The position numbers and the translations under genes are program-made. The notes under the pieces are model-generated. The model had not been told where the DNA came from, did not search any database, and worked only from the letters and a program-made list of their open reading frames with translations. 64,000 bases of DNA. It comes from Beroe ovata. Its lineage: Eukaryota > Ctenophora > Nuda > Beroida > Beroidae. Of the stretch, positions 46,201 through 60,122 are shown piece after piece (position 1 is the first letter of the stretch; each line of letters opens with the position of its first letter). The stretch lies in contig CAMPET010000258.1 in assembly GCA_946803715.1 (NCBI GenBank), forward strand, positions 7,932 to 71,931. Reading direction: 5' to 3'.

Positions 46201-49200
46201 GTGTGTGTGTCTGTGTGTGTGTCTGTGTGTGTGTGCGTGTGTGTGTGTGCTTCTATGTCTGTGTGACAGGGGTGTCGGGCAATAATCACTTTGGTTGATC
46301 CCAGGAGTCATACTGGTCAGTATCAAATCTTCGAGCTTTCTGCCTGTAATGAAGAAACCATTCAGAGAATATTCCTGATTTCTAAATGCATCTTTGGTAC
46401 AATTACAAAATTATCGCTTCTGCTATTGATCTCAATCTAGGGATAAAAGTGAGAAATAGGTTAATTGGAGTGGGAGCATCCAGAAAATCGTTGCAATTTC
46501 TGATCAAATAATTATCATCTCGTGCAATATGGAACGAGATTCCGCTGTCAAGACATTCCGCTGCATGATATATTCGATACGCGCTGCGTTCAGAGCGCCC
46601 ACAACCATGACACTGATGGGAAAGATCGGATCAGTTCTACAGCAATGCTGGGAGTTCCTTGCACCAGGTTTTTCTGTCTCACGGCCCGTCTTCATGTCTC
46701 ATATCAAGGCTTATATGTGGCTTGCTGCCAGTGCTTGTCCACGTCGTATTGAGAGATCTGTGCGAGTTTCCCGCCAATTTCTGGACGCAGGTTATCATGC
46801 GGTTGTAACATGACTGATATAAGCAGGGGTGTGTCACTGTCTATCTGTACCGTGTTCTGTGTAGCACAGCTACAGTTGTCTCTCATTCGCAGTAGCTTTG
46901 TTCCTAGCCGCTGCGACACTGCCACCATGGCAGAAGTGGCGGGAAAAACAATGGTCACTGTGTTTGGTAGTAGTGAGGAGGGGAAGAACGCAGTTTGTTG
47001 GGGCTAAAGACGCGCGCCGGACCACAATATACTGATCCATTCTCTCTCTTTATAAGTTCATTAGTAGCAACAGTAAGCAATATTCTGTTGTTCATCATTT
47101 GTGGTGTTTCTAACGCACAAGCGAAAACGTACGGCAGCGATCTTCGGTCATGATTTGTTGTTGAAGAGGTTTTTTAGGTTTTTGTAGTTCTTTTCCTATT
47201 TCCGGTTGTTAGGTATCTGTTTTGTGTGGCGATTTCATACTGAGGTACATTCTTCGTTAGATTCCTCCTAGTACATTGTACATACCTCATCCTTCCTGCA
47301 CACAGCCCTCCCAATTATATCTTCTGTTGAAATCCTCATTGTACAAGGATTTTCATCAAAGTAATTAGATTTAGATTCACCTCTCCTCCTATCTTTCAGA
47401 CGGTCAAAGCGTTCCCAAAGTGAAGCGCAAGGTAATGGAGAGGAAGTTTAGGATTTCACCATCAACACTGAGAAATGAACTGGAAAACAACGATGTCTAC
47501 CAGAAGTTAGTTTCATGAGTGTTTACTCTTGTAATTCCCTGTAATTGTTGAAGTTCTATGACTACATATCGTGTCTGGATGATATTCATGGTTGAAACTT
47601 CCTTAGTGTCCTCTAGGCGTTTGCATCAAGTATTGTTCATGGTAAACAGTTTTGCTGACACTGTTTTACCCTCGACAATTGCTTGAAGCTAACTACGTTT
47701 CTGCTTATTAAGAGTGACTGCTATAATTGACTATTCGGGCATAAGTCCGTTTGCCACTTTGGCCAGGCATTAGACCTCCATTAGACCGGCTCCTGGCCAA
47801 AGTGGCAAACGGACTTATGCCCGACTATTCTTATCACAGCAAGTATCTGGACAGTGTTTTACTCGGAGAATTCCTGACAAGTTTGGTTATGAAGGAGTAT
47901 GTGTGGCAACTAAATGAGAACGACATTGCTTGGTTAGTAATTAGTATGTACAATGTACAATTTACACTCACACTATACAATATAGACATTGATCGATTTG
48001 CATTGTACTACCATATATAATGTACATTGTTGATGATGGTACAATTTACATTGATAATACGATCTGATTGTCTCAGTGTTGGCTCACCTCCTCCATTTCC
48101 TCAGTTTCACTAGTGAAGTTATGACGGTAATCAAGAGCAAGCTGGGGGAAAAGTTACCTGTCAGGATTAGTAAGGACATCCTCATTGACTCAATACCCAC
48201 GGAGAAAAACTACCTCATCCGGATTGGACACAAGATAGCTTCATCGGGTGAGAATATAGCTCGGTACATTTCTTATCTTTGTGAAACTTTCTTGTTCCTA
48301 TATTTCAACTGTTTCTATATTTCGACTGTTTCTAATATTCCAACTAATTAGTTCCTATATTATATTTCAACCTTTCACAAACTTCAGATTTTCTCAAACT
48401 CTGGCGAAACTACGATAAGGACCACTCGGGATTCTTGGAGCTGAAAGAGCTTGAAATGCTAGTCCAGGATTTCGCCCAGGTTTATGTTGTTATGGAAACT
48501 GTTGTTATGGAAACTGAGATTAATTAGATACGGTGATTTGATCAGAGTGTTATTTGGCTGATCTAATGGTCAGATATAACATGGATTAACATGATTATGG
48601 ATTTATCATATACAGTGCACCACCATGCAGGCGGTGGGTGAAAAAGTGGCACCCGAGGACCTAACGAGAGCTCTGAAGGAGCTGATGGATGAGTACGATG
48701 TGAACAAGGACGGCAGACTGGAGTTGGAGGAGCTCTCACATCTCATGAGTGTGGAGGACAACTTCATGAAGTCCTTCTGTGTGAGTCTTTTTCCTGCAGT
48801 AGCTGCGAGGCTCCGAATTTATCTTTCCTTCTTCCCTGCTTTTTTGTGAAATCTGTCCATTTTTCAATCAAAAACCGTTGACCATCTCACCTCAGAGTCG
48901 GAACTATCTGACGAGGAAGGATTTTGACCGGATATTCGCTCACTACGACACTGACAATACCGGCTATCTTGATAAGGAGGAAGTAATGGCGCTCCTCAAT
49001 GACATACTCAAGTACCACGAGTCAACGGATATCCACATTCCCGTTCCTGTGCTCAAAGTGAGTATTTGGTGCTATCCATAGAGAACGGGCCTCGGATTCA
49101 ATTTTCAAATGATCGGGGGAGGTCCTAAATTTACTGAATCACGCGACATTGTTTCGATCGCTTTACGCTTAAGATAGGGAAAAGTTTCCCCTTTCACTTT

Positions 49201-49341
49201 CAGGTTGTTCGTTATATAATCTTCATTTCATAATATCCCGTACTTCAGGAGGTATACAAGGATGTCATGAAGGCATGTGATACGAACAACAGCGAAACAA
49301 TTCAGAAATGTGAACTGGCACTCCTCCTTACGTCAGTGTAA
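42602..49341 (+). CDS. EF-hand calcium-binding protein with two candidate first exons
   Basis: Shared exons: 47400-47505, 47840-47932, 48105-48247, 48388-48479, 48616-48780, 48896-49057 and 49249-49341. Two ATG exons both end in phase 1 and fit: 42602-42761 (with DEYEYDYDYDYEYE) and 46048-46189 (MMFFTRFGNKHARAKFE). The products would be about 337 and 331 aa. Calcium loops are visible as DKDHSGFLELKE, DVNKDGRLELEE and DTDNTGYLDKEE. A fourth, DTNNSETIQKCE, lacks the loop Gly and is probably weak. The region before the first loop (KYLDSVLLGEFLTSLVMKEY...) has two likely degenerate hands, as in the calbindin/secretagogin type, but I cannot name the orthologue. Likely a cytosolic calcium sensor or buffer. 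A hairpin lies 15 bases before the exon at 47840. Confidence is high for the EF-hand exons and moderate for each first exon. Confidence 0.88.
43140..43246. repeat. (AC)n microsatellite, interrupted
   Basis: Two AC tracts are separated by a short unique part and a single n (43216), in the presumed first intron of the EF-hand gene. Confidence 0.95.
46197..46262. repeat. (TG)n microsatellite
   Basis: The TG run starts 7 bases after the donor of the second candidate first exon of the EF-hand gene. Confidence 0.95.
47735..47824. repeat. Perfect 33-base inverted repeat next to a splice acceptor
   Basis: Arms 47735-47767 and 47792-47824 are exact reverse complements with a 24-base loop that itself repeats attagacc. 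The right arm ends 15 bases before the EF-hand exon at 47840, so it covers the likely branch-point region. The perfect match implies recent origin or selection. Confidence 0.93.
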
Positions 49342-49885
49342 TGAATGAACTCGATACTTGGGTATGAGAACCTGATGTGCAATGCCATTGCCAGGACAGT
49401 TATATTTACAATCTGTCAGACACAGGTACTTTACAAACTCTATCGATATCATCATACGAAAATGAAAATTTTTCTCGGTCTCAGATGATATTGACACTCA
49501 TTCGATGCTTTGCTAGTAGCGTAACCGCCTTAACAATCTATTTCTAAGTATCGCCTTAATGTTAATATTAATATTAATTAGTAATTTTTTCCAAAACCAA
49601 ATAGGATTTGGTTGTTTNTCAGTGTAATGAATGAACTCGATACTTGGGTATCACTATCAGAACCTGATGTGTAATGCCATTGCCAGGACATTTATAATTG
49701 CAGTCTGTCAGACACAGGTACTTTACAAACTCTATCAATATCATCATACGAAAATGAAAATTTTTCTCGGTCTCAGGTGGTATTGTGTATTGACACTCAT
49801 TCGATGCTTCGCTAGTAGCGTTATTGCCTTAACAATCGAAGTTCAAGTATCGCCTTAATGTTAACATTAATATTAATTAGTAATT
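49333..49885. repeat. Direct duplication of the EF-hand gene 3' end
   Basis: 49333-49585 and 49619-49885 share tcagtgtaatgaatgaactcg, which includes the stop codon, and the following 3' UTR, with small indels. The second copy starts right after the single n at 49618. Confidence 0.88.
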
Positions 49886-52017
49886 GCACTGAATTTGATA
49901 CGTAAACTTAAACTTAAAGAAGAGTGATGCTGACAGTGATACTGTTACTGATACTGATGATGATACGGCGCGGTATCAAGAAAGTTTGAATTTTTGTGAA
50001 ATGAACTTGCATAAGGAACTTTTATTACACTTATGTTATAGTTATACTTATAGTGGACTATGATGTATGAACATTGAACACAGAGGTCAGATAAAATCTG
50101 ACAACGCGCTTCTCTGTTCTCGGAGTCTGAGAACTTGCCGGATGTTATCTGTCCACTGTTTCTTGCGCGCGCAAGAAACAGCGAATAGATACTGATACTG
50201 ATAGCATTCGGCAATGGTTTACGACTTTTCAGTTCATCGAGTAAAATGATGGGCGCGCGCGCGCTTGAAATGTATATGTGTACCGCGGCCGATGCATTAT
50301 CCGTTCACTGTTGTTCCCGCGCTGCGTGACCCAAACACTCCGCGCGCTGCAGAGTTCAGCTGCGCGTCTCCCGCGTGGTATAAGTATAACAGGGGCGCGT
50401 GTGCACACGTTGCGCGCCCCTGTTCTACTCAGTGAACTGAAAAGTCGTAGAAACCACGGAGACGCGCAGCGCGCGCGGAGTATTTGGGTCACGCAGCGCG
50501 GGAACAGGGGCGCGGCGCGCAACGTGTGCGAATCCACTGTCATGTCTCGCGCGCGCCTTCATTGAGGGCTGAAACAGGTGCAACGACAATTTACAAATGA
50601 CTGATTATAGATAATAAATTGATCTTCGGACGCGCGCGTTCACTATGTTACTATAACGTGCGTGCAACAACTTGTCGGCATCCGGCGGGAAAAGGCTGAA
50701 GAGAAATCTGCAGCAAAAAAAATTTCTGCTAGAAATTGGCAAGTTTGAAGTTTCCTACTTTTGGCTGACCAATTTTTGATTTCCTCCATCCTTATATTGG
50801 AGGGTTAGATGGGTAATTTGTCGTTTTCACCAAGTTAAGATTGTAAATTGAGTGGATGAGCATCATCTAAGGAGTGTCAAATTGATTGTGTATTCAAGAC
50901 TTCAACTATTCATCAAATGTTGGCAGCACAATCCATAATCAGATCCATAGCCATAATCTTCTTGCTATAGTCGTTACTNTACAGATGCCGCGAGGGGCTT
51001 GCCAGCCCCTTGATTGCATTCAATTTGATACGTGAACTTAAAGAAGAGTGATACTGACAGTGATACTGTTACTGATACTGATAATGATACGGCGCGGTAT
51101 CAAGAAACTGAAAGTTTGAATTTTTGTGAAATGAACTTGCATAAGGAACTTTTATTACACTTATTACACTTTATAGTTATAGTGGACTATGATGTATGAA
51201 CACAGAGCCACAGAGGTCAGATAAAATCTGACAACGCGCTTCTCTGCTCTGTTCTCGGAGTCCGAGAACTTGTCGGATGTTATCTGTCCACTGTTTCTTG
51301 CGCGCGCGCCGCGCGCAAGAAACAGCGAACAGATAACATCCGGCAATGGTTTACGACTTTTCATTGTCGGGCGATGCCAGACCGCTGATGCAAGCCGCGA
51401 AGCGGCTTGCGTCAGCAAGAATAAGTTTGCGCCGAGAATAAGTTTGCGCCGCGCGCGCGCGAAACGAAATTCTCGACAGGGTCTATCATCGATCGACAAA
51501 ACTTTTCAGTTCATCGAGTAAAATGATGGGCGCGCTTGACGTGTATATGTGTACCACAGTCGATGCATAATCCGTCCACTGTCATGTCTCGCGCGCGCCT
51601 ACATCAAAGGCCGAAACAGGTGCAACGACAATTTACAAATGACTGATTAAATAATAAATTGATCTTCGGACGCGCGCGTTTACGATATTATTATAACGTG
51701 CGTGCAACAACTTGTCGGCATCCGGCGGGAAAAGGCTGAAGAGAAATCTGCAGCAAAAAACTTTCTGCTAGAAATTGGCAAGTTTCCTACTTTTGGCTGA
51801 CCAATTTTTTGTACATCGTCTAGCAGTTTGATTTCCTCCATCCTTATACTGGAGGGGTGGATGGGTAATTTGTCGTTTTCACCAAGTTAAGATTGTAAAT
51901 TGAGAGGATGAGTAGCATCTAAGGAGTGTCAAATTGATTGTGTATTCAAGACCTCATGTTGGCAGCACAATCCATAATCGGATCCATAGCCATAATCTTC
52001 TTGCTATAGTCGTTACT
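49886..52017. repeat. About 1-kb direct duplication with CG-rich palindromes
   Basis: 49886-50978 and about 51018-52017 align over most of their length. Shared parts are gatacggcgcggtatcaag, the cttgcgcgcgcaag-type palindrome, a block with cggcatccggcgggaaaag, and the end ttgctatagtcgttact. The first copy ends exactly at the single n (50979). The copies differ by indels, and the second has an extra insertion (51361-51512) homologous to 1080-1215. No ORF of interest was found. Confidence 0.85.
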
Positions 52018-52990
52018 CATTCTTTCTTTAGTTATAATTTATTTGCTATATACTCCTGCATATATCTTTCCTAGAGGAATCATATTTTCATTGAACTTCG
52101 GATCCCTCTGCAAGGGCCTCAGCCTGCTCTATTGTTTTATTTGTAAAGAGCCATCACAAACCAATTGGGTCATCAAATCAGGTGTCTGTGACTGTTCTTA
52201 CTCCTTGTAGATTAGCCTTTGCTCTTTCCATGGACAATTCAGCTGGGAGTTATTGTTCACTTCTGTGAAGTCTCCTATTGTTTTGCTGAAAGTTATTGCT
52301 TTACTGTAGAATTGTCTGGGAATGAAAGCAAAAATTTAACGTGTATGTGTAAACTGTACACATGGAAGGAAAAGGTGAAGGAATGAGAAAGACGTAATTA
52401 TTAGCCTTTTTCTTTCCATTCCTTTTTCCTTCCATGTGTACACATATGGGAAGTGCTGATACAAGAGATGGTAATTCATTTCATCATATTCTCTCAGGGT
52501 GGATAGTCTATTCGGTAGACATTTTCCAGTCATCTTACATTATACATACCACTTTGAATAATTCCTTTGGTCGCTTTCCTTCCATTAATTCTATTTAACA
52601 TAATCACCCTGTGGCCCCTCTCTCTCTAAACCGTGATGCAAAAAAATCCAGTGTTCTGTCACCAGCTCAGCCCTGCCATTGACGAAGGTGGGCATTCTGT
52701 CAGGCAACTGCAGATGCAATGATGTTTCACAGTTTAGATCCTTCCTTCTCTTTTGTCAATTCTTTCTTGTCTTGTGGACTTCCTGTACTTTGTATATTTG
52801 CAGTATACCACTACAGCTCTATAGATTTGGCCTTGGATTTGACAATGGTCAGTCAAATGGTAATTCTTCAGTACTGAGTTCTCACATTAACAATTTCTGT
52901 TGCAAGATTCTATGTCAAAGCATTATCATTTATCATATTCATTCTTGCTTAGCCAAGGACATGTAAAGTTCGACTGGGTGCTTGAAGAAA
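52018..52990. other. Upstream of PTPN9, no gene seen
   Basis: A short inverted repeat, gtacacatggaaggaaaagg near 52357 against its complement near 52422, forms a foldback. The ORF at 52679-52966 shares a block of about 45 bases with the minus strand near 29053-29094. Confidence 0.5.
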
Positions 52991-55900
52991 ATGGCTTCTG
53001 ATGAAGGCCATAATGAACTTGATGCCATTGAGCAGCAGGTAGGTCACAAGGCTTTAGGCTACACAAGGCAGCTAAAAGTTTGATACAAAGAGAAAAGCTG
53101 GGACACTTCCTTATATTTGTGAATGTTTTGCTGTTTATAATGTTTACACATATCATTCTATCTGTCCATTCCATCTGTCCATCAATTTCAATATTCAATC
53201 ACTAATAATGTTCCCAGTAATGAGATTCTCTAGTTTGTACATTTTTCGATATTCATCATGAGCAAACTCAAATTTTATTGTTATAAGCAGTATTGATAAG
53301 TATAAAACTCAACCAATTGCTCGAAACCTCACCACTCTCCACTTGGAAGGGTGTATGACATGTATGACGTTGTATGCTGTGGTATAACTGCACAGTGATA
53401 ACATGTTGCATAAATATTATAGATATCATATTCATCCACTATGTACTACACTCACACACCCTTCAATAACAGGTTTATTGATTCCTATGGTGAAGTATAG
53501 TGTAATCAAATTACAAAGCGATTGATTAATTAAAGAATTCGTTTGTGAATATATGCGATTGTGTGTGTGTGGGGGGTGTACTGTTTGTGTGTGTGTGTGT
53601 GTATGTGTGTGTGTATGACGTATGTGTGTGTGTNNNNNNNNNNNNNNNNNNNNNNNNNNNNNNNNNNNNNNNNNNNNNNNNNNNNNNNNNNNNNNNNNNN
53701 NNNNNNNNNNNNNNNNNNNGTGTGTGTGTGTGTGTGTGTGTGTGTTTGTGTGTCCGTTAATCGTTATGATAAGTATTACTTATGTATAGCTCTACAGACA
53801 AATATTGTGAGATACAAGAAGCTGCCAATTCTAGTTTGTATACTATATTTCAGATCAGTTGTAATATCTATCAAGTTATGTGTGAGAATACTTTATGGGT
53901 TTTTGGGAAGGAGAATTTATCCTTGTTCATATTACACAGTTTCAAAACAAACTGCATTACAAGTAACGTTGTTTTTCACGACTCTCATTACTGGTTTGTA
54001 GATCTGCTAATTACTATAGTAAATATCGAATATGTTCCTAATAGGATCGTATTTAGGGGAATTCCTTAAGTGAGGGTGACGTGGACACTGGACATATGTA
54101 TTACAGGCTAGTTCATATTTTGTCCACTGCCCAGTGACCATGTCGCTCTCAAGAATAGACTCTCTCTCTCTCTCTCTCTCCGGAATTTCACCGTACAGGA
54201 GTAAACCAAAATGTGCATCACTATAAATTTCAAATCGTGCCTTGAGTATCGTGTACTCTACACTCAGCTCAGATTCATTATCCACGCGCTGAATACACAT
54301 GTCGCAAAGTTACAATATCATCATTAAAACTGCCGTACGATTTGGGAGTAATTTCTGCAGAATAAGGATATTTCAATCATGATGCCCCTAGGAATATTCC
54401 ATGACATTCATCTGTCTGTGTGTGTGTGAGATTATACTTTTTGGTCGTTTCCTCCACCTAGTCTCTCGGGACATTTAAATCAACTGTGGTAATGTGCCTG
54501 CCCTGGCGAACACGGTGGAGATCCTTGCTGTACGGCATGTTAAACAAGGAATCGAAACCGTGGGGTTCCGTACAGACCACTCTGTCACAGAAGTTGATAG
54601 CATAATCAAATTGTGTGTGTATGTGTTTCTGTATGTGTTTGTGTGCCTGTACGTGTTTGTGTTTGGGCAAGCAGGCGAACATTGTACATTGTGTGCAAAT
54701 TCTGTGTTGATATTCGACCCACGCTCTAATGGCTTTCAAGTGAGGTAGTGTATCAAATATAGCTTGATGGTAGCTTCGATTAGTAAATGTTGCTTTAAAA
54801 GAGGCAGCTTTTATAGCACACCCACACACCTACTATCCGTCGCAATTACTCACTCATTTAACCATTCACTCTATCTCTATCACCCACTATCACTCTCACT
54901 AACCCATTCACACACTCCTACTTACACACTCGTACACTCCCTCATCCTCATTTCAGAAAGTGATAGAGTTCCTGAATTGGGTGAATGTAATGCAGGAACA
55001 AGTTGGTCAGCCGGCAGTGGACAGGAAATGTGCTGTGAAGTTCCTATCTGCGAGGAAATTCGATGTTACTCGAGCAATCACACTCTTCCGGAATCACGAG
55101 GTAATCTGATACCATTCTTGAGTAATCGAATAGAGTAATGGAGACTCCTTCCTTTTCGGAATTATGCCTTATTTTGGAGTGCATTTCTTGGATTGATGCC
55201 CAATAACGAATAGTGGCATTCATTCACACTCATTGTATAGAATGGGAATGATTTTCTTGGCATGCTCCGCGACTTTCAAATAATAATATGATGAGGAAAT
55301 AGTGAGAACAATTTTTTGGATGGTTGTCTGAATTTTCAGCTATCGCTAGTTTTTTGCGATATTTTCTGATGCCTGTTTCTACATTTGGGCGCGAAAATAC
55401 ACGCCAGTGCGAACTGCGCGCGTGTGGATTTTATCTCATAAAGGAAGCAAGTCCACTAAAGCACGATTTATGTCAATATTACTCATTCCCAAATTCTAAG
55501 AAATTGTGGTGCCCCGTGTCCAAATCATATTATTGAGTAATTTTGCTTATTGAACAAATAAGTGTATTATCTGCTGGGTACACCAAGCTGTATGCTGAGT
55601 ATGCAGTATGCACTGCAACTTATATTATAGGGGTACATAGCAAGGATTCATTGCAATGCAATATGGCTTCGGGTACACACACACACACACACACACGCAC
55701 ACACACATTCTTGTGACGTGATACACGACAAACCCCGATTTCTTGACCTCTCCCTCTATATTATGCGGTGTTACCTTAACTCTCTATATCATTTTCAGGC
55801 TCTGCGAGATCAGTACAAATTGAGGGAAATCAACCCTATAACCGGACCGCTCAAAGAGGAACTGGATAGTGGGAAGTTTACCATCATAGTAAGTCTTCCT

Positions 55901-57809
55901 TAACTGATGCCCTTACTATAGGTCTCCATCTTGAGTGATACATCTTAAGATGCACCATCTCTTTCTTTCTGATCAGCACGATGAAATGTCTGGTAATTTA
56001 ACACGAATCCCTCCCTCAGGTTAACAATGGAGCCGATGAGCCCCAAGCTCTTGCCATATTCACAGCAAGGAAGCACAATATCCACACGGCATCCCATGAA
56101 GCGCTGATGAAGTGTATTATTTTCCAGCTAGATTGCGCATTACAATTGTGAGTACTACTACTCTCAGTTTCTTAATCACATTGCTTTTTAAGTATGAAAT
56201 ATTATGATTGGTCCTAGTTTTGAAAAACTACCGCTGAGGTCCAGGTTCGATTCCAACCGAAAGTTCTCGAACAAATCACATCAAACTCTGTACACTCATC
56301 ACTGTTTGCATGCAAGTGACAATTTCCATGTACTTCATGAGATCATGCACATACATTATATCGTGACTTCACCATCTTCTAAATATCTCTCTGTTACTCG
56401 CTCGAAGAAATTTAGACCGTTATTTTCTGTCCACGATTCTTATTGAACATCCCGTCTATCCATGCAGTAGCAATTACTGTTAAAGCTGCCAATTTCGCCT
56501 GGTGAACTCGTTTAAGATGGGTGTGTGAGTTAGCGCAGAAACTCTATTGACCACACCTTGGACCGACATCCAAATACCTTTCATCACTCAGTCCATCGAG
56601 AGAGAGAGGGATGATCTCAAAATTGGGAGAATTCCCGACAGTTGAGAAGTGGGGGGTTATATCATACTGCCGAGCAGTTTTAGGGGTGTGAAATGCATTC
56701 CTCTTGTCAATAAGGTAGTTTGGTTGTTGTCAATCTGACGGTTGTTTGGTTTCTACTGGATTTGGTGAACTTTGGTATCTTCATGTTCACGATTCTTGTA
56801 GTCCATACATTCCTTGATCTCCTCGCGTCTTTGCCTTCACTGGGATTATTGTGCGTGAGGATTATTCTGTTTGTGTGTGCGAGGGTGCAGTTCGTGTTTG
56901 TATCTGTGTACTGTTTGTGTCTGTGTACAGTTTGTGTCTGTGTACTGTTTGTGTCTGTGTACTGTTTGTATATTTGTTCTGTGTGTGTCTGTGTACTGTT
57001 TTTATCTGTTTACTGTTTGTGTATGTGTACTGTTTGTGTCTGTGTACTGTTTGTGTACGTGTACTGTTTGTGTCTGTGTACTGTTGGTGTCTGTGTACTG
57101 TGTGTGTCTGTGTACTGTTTGTGTCTGTGTACTGTTTGTTTCTGTGTACTGTGTGAGTATGCAGTTACACATTCTGTACATAATGCAACATCGTCTAGTT
57201 ACTCATTGTCATAAGTCATCCCACCATGTGATATGAACATATGTACAATTACTGCACATGACACACGCATGGTTAATTACCTTATCTATACATCACCAGT
57301 CACCACCCTTAACTTACTTCCATCATGGTTCCTCCCCACCTATACTCTGTATGGGAGAGAGAGGGGTGAGGTAAAGTACCACACCCATTATCCGCTGCAA
57401 AGTTATTATCCAGGAGGTGTTTTTGTAATTATTCCATCCCTAGTTCACTATTACTCGCATCTTTTCTCGGCATAATTTGTGTAGAAAACGGTTAATTATC
57501 TTGATTTTACTGAAAAAATAATAATCATAGGTCAATGTTTCACTGGCATTGTTATCTTCATAAGTATCCGTACCTACAGAAGGATTCTCATTTCTCACAT
57601 GTGGATTCATCCGTTCAGACAGTGAAAAACTTACAAATCGAAGTATAGTGGTTTAGTTATTACTGAAAAGAGTGCATCTGAGTGCTGTATCATGGCTATA
57701 ATAACTCGGACATACACACACTTTCCTGTTTGTGTATGTGTGTGTCTTTCCATGTGTGTGCGTGTGTGTGTGTGTGTCTGTCCATGTGTTTGTGTGTGTA
57801 TGTGTGTAN

Positions 57810-57874
<65 letters not shown>

Positions 57875-60086
57875 TTCGTTTGTTACAAATCAATAACTCG
57901 AGGTGCACTTCATTACCTGATAATTGAGGGGGCTGATGAAATCATCCCCTACTTTAACCACTGCAAACAGTCCATCACCCACTACTGCTTAGACGATGAG
58001 GTGATGTCTGAATTTAGTCACCAATCATTGAATTGGATATATTATAGCTAGCCAGTGATATACCTCACTACTATTCTACCGATTTCAGTTCTGCTTCGCT
58101 CGGACAATTATCTGTCACGGAATGTACGTATTGCTTCAACTTATAGCACTTTGTTAAAATAAGGCCACACGATAACTGCTTTACGTGTGTAGATTGATAT
58201 AGATTTGACACTACGTGGGCTGCATTATATTGACTTGATACAGTTTTTACATGAAGTTGGCGTGATTTAAGAGCAGTAATTGTGACAATTCGCAAATTGT
58301 TTATTTGTCAGTATGTGTATGTGTGAGTGTATTTAAAGTTGATAGCTCATTGATGATTTAATGCGCGGCTAAACAGCGTGATTACTCTGAGGTGTTGTTA
58401 AACATGTAAAACTACAAACACTTAAGTTCCTGCCATACTTGGGGTATTCCCTTTCTAACCACCCAGTACACATTCCTCGCATTGTATACCTAACCCGTCA
58501 TCATGCTCCTTATAAATTGAATCATGATTAGATTTCGGTATACAAATGAATAAACTGAGACGCCCCTCTTCGATAATATGGAAATCATCTCCATTAGGTC
58601 ATTATCATTATGATTGTCATTGCTCGATAATTCCAGAATGATTTACATGTAATCATTTGTTTTCTCACAGTATAATAATAATTAATATGCTCTAATTATC
58701 GTCCTAATTATTGTTGTCTTTTGTCTCGGTGTGTCACAATATCTGTCACACCTTATTCTTATCTCTGTCTATCTGTTTGTGTGTGTGACACTTCCGGTTT
58801 CATATCAGATAATATAAACAAACTATCATGCATGACGCTGACATATCAAAAACAGGAAAACTTGCGGTCAGGAACGGTTACAATTGAAGAACATTTCATG
58901 GAAATCATTCGTCTGATGAGTACCGTCTTTTGATGACGTGGTAATGACGTAACATGACGTGATGTCATAGACATTTCCGTCCACATTCGTCATTTTGAGA
59001 GGAATTATACGTTTGTTGTACGAACTGTGTGCATAGGATCTGTGGAATGACTCCAACATATTTTCATTGCCAATTTTGCCAGATATCAATATGCTACTTC
59101 AATAAAAATATTGTGTCATATCTTATACCCGATGATCTCAACCTTATTGATCACTAGCTCGCCATTTCAAGTTGCGACTTTCGGATTCTTCCGTCTTATC
59201 ATACTAAAGTGTAATAAAGGAGACTCCTTTTCCTTCCCAATATCCGTAATCAATATCCGATTCCGATTTAGTAGAATTTATCGACATTTCACTGCACTCA
59301 GGATGATATATATGCGACAATATTATTACTTTCTCTCTCCTCTTCATCGTAATCCACGCCAGTTCATTCAGGGGAGGAGATATAGCCCCCTGCAACAGTG
59401 CTCGATCCTTATATGGTATAATTGATTGCGAAACTATTATATATTCTGCACGGGGGGAGTGGTTTCGTCAGCATGTGCGCTGGTACGGGGGTGCAGTCCT
59501 TCATTAGTGCTGATGTGAATTGCATCATATATCACCGATACTGCTTTCTATTAGCGATACTGCTTTCAACCAGGCTCTCTTTTCAACTATTTTTCGCCTT
59601 TTCTCGCCCTCCTATTTTCTAGTGAAAGGCATGACGGATCTCTTTTCGCGTTATTATCCGTGTAATTAAGAAATGTTGAAAATTGAGGGAGAGGGTTTCG
59701 TAATTTTATAGTTGCAGTTGCCACGCCGGCACTACGAACTATTCAACAGGTCATATGGTTAAAGGTCATGGGGAATGCTGTCAAATTGGCGTGATTTTAG
59801 TAGTTAAGAGTTTCTATTTTGAGAGCTTTGAGGGGTAGTTTTAGAGCATTATCGCATATGAGTTGGCGCTATATTTGTGTGTGGTGTGCTGACTCTGGTT
59901 CCACATTTCATCATCGATTTGTATGTATTCTGAATTCTGATGGAAACAGAACTATCAATCACAGCAAGATTTTCTCTCCCCTCCTTTCTTTTCTGACAGT
60001 ATATTGAAACGCATTTCTTGTAGTGTACGAGACTTTTTCCCACTAACGCCTACATTTTTAACATTATCCTATACATTTGTGTGTGT

Positions 60087-60122
<36 letters not shown>

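Noticed and set aside
46504-46958. ORFs open on both strands inside the EF-hand gene intron
   Set aside because: No family motif, both strands are open, and no exon borders give a continuous frame with neighbours.
56235-56265. tRNA-like ggttcgattcc motif
   Set aside because: No acceptor stem, anticodon arm or D arm could be drawn around it.
56720-57236. Three overlapping Cys/Val-rich ORFs up to 164 codons
   Set aside because: All come from the 18-base tandem repeat and its flanks; every frame is open because of the repeat, with no splice or family signal.
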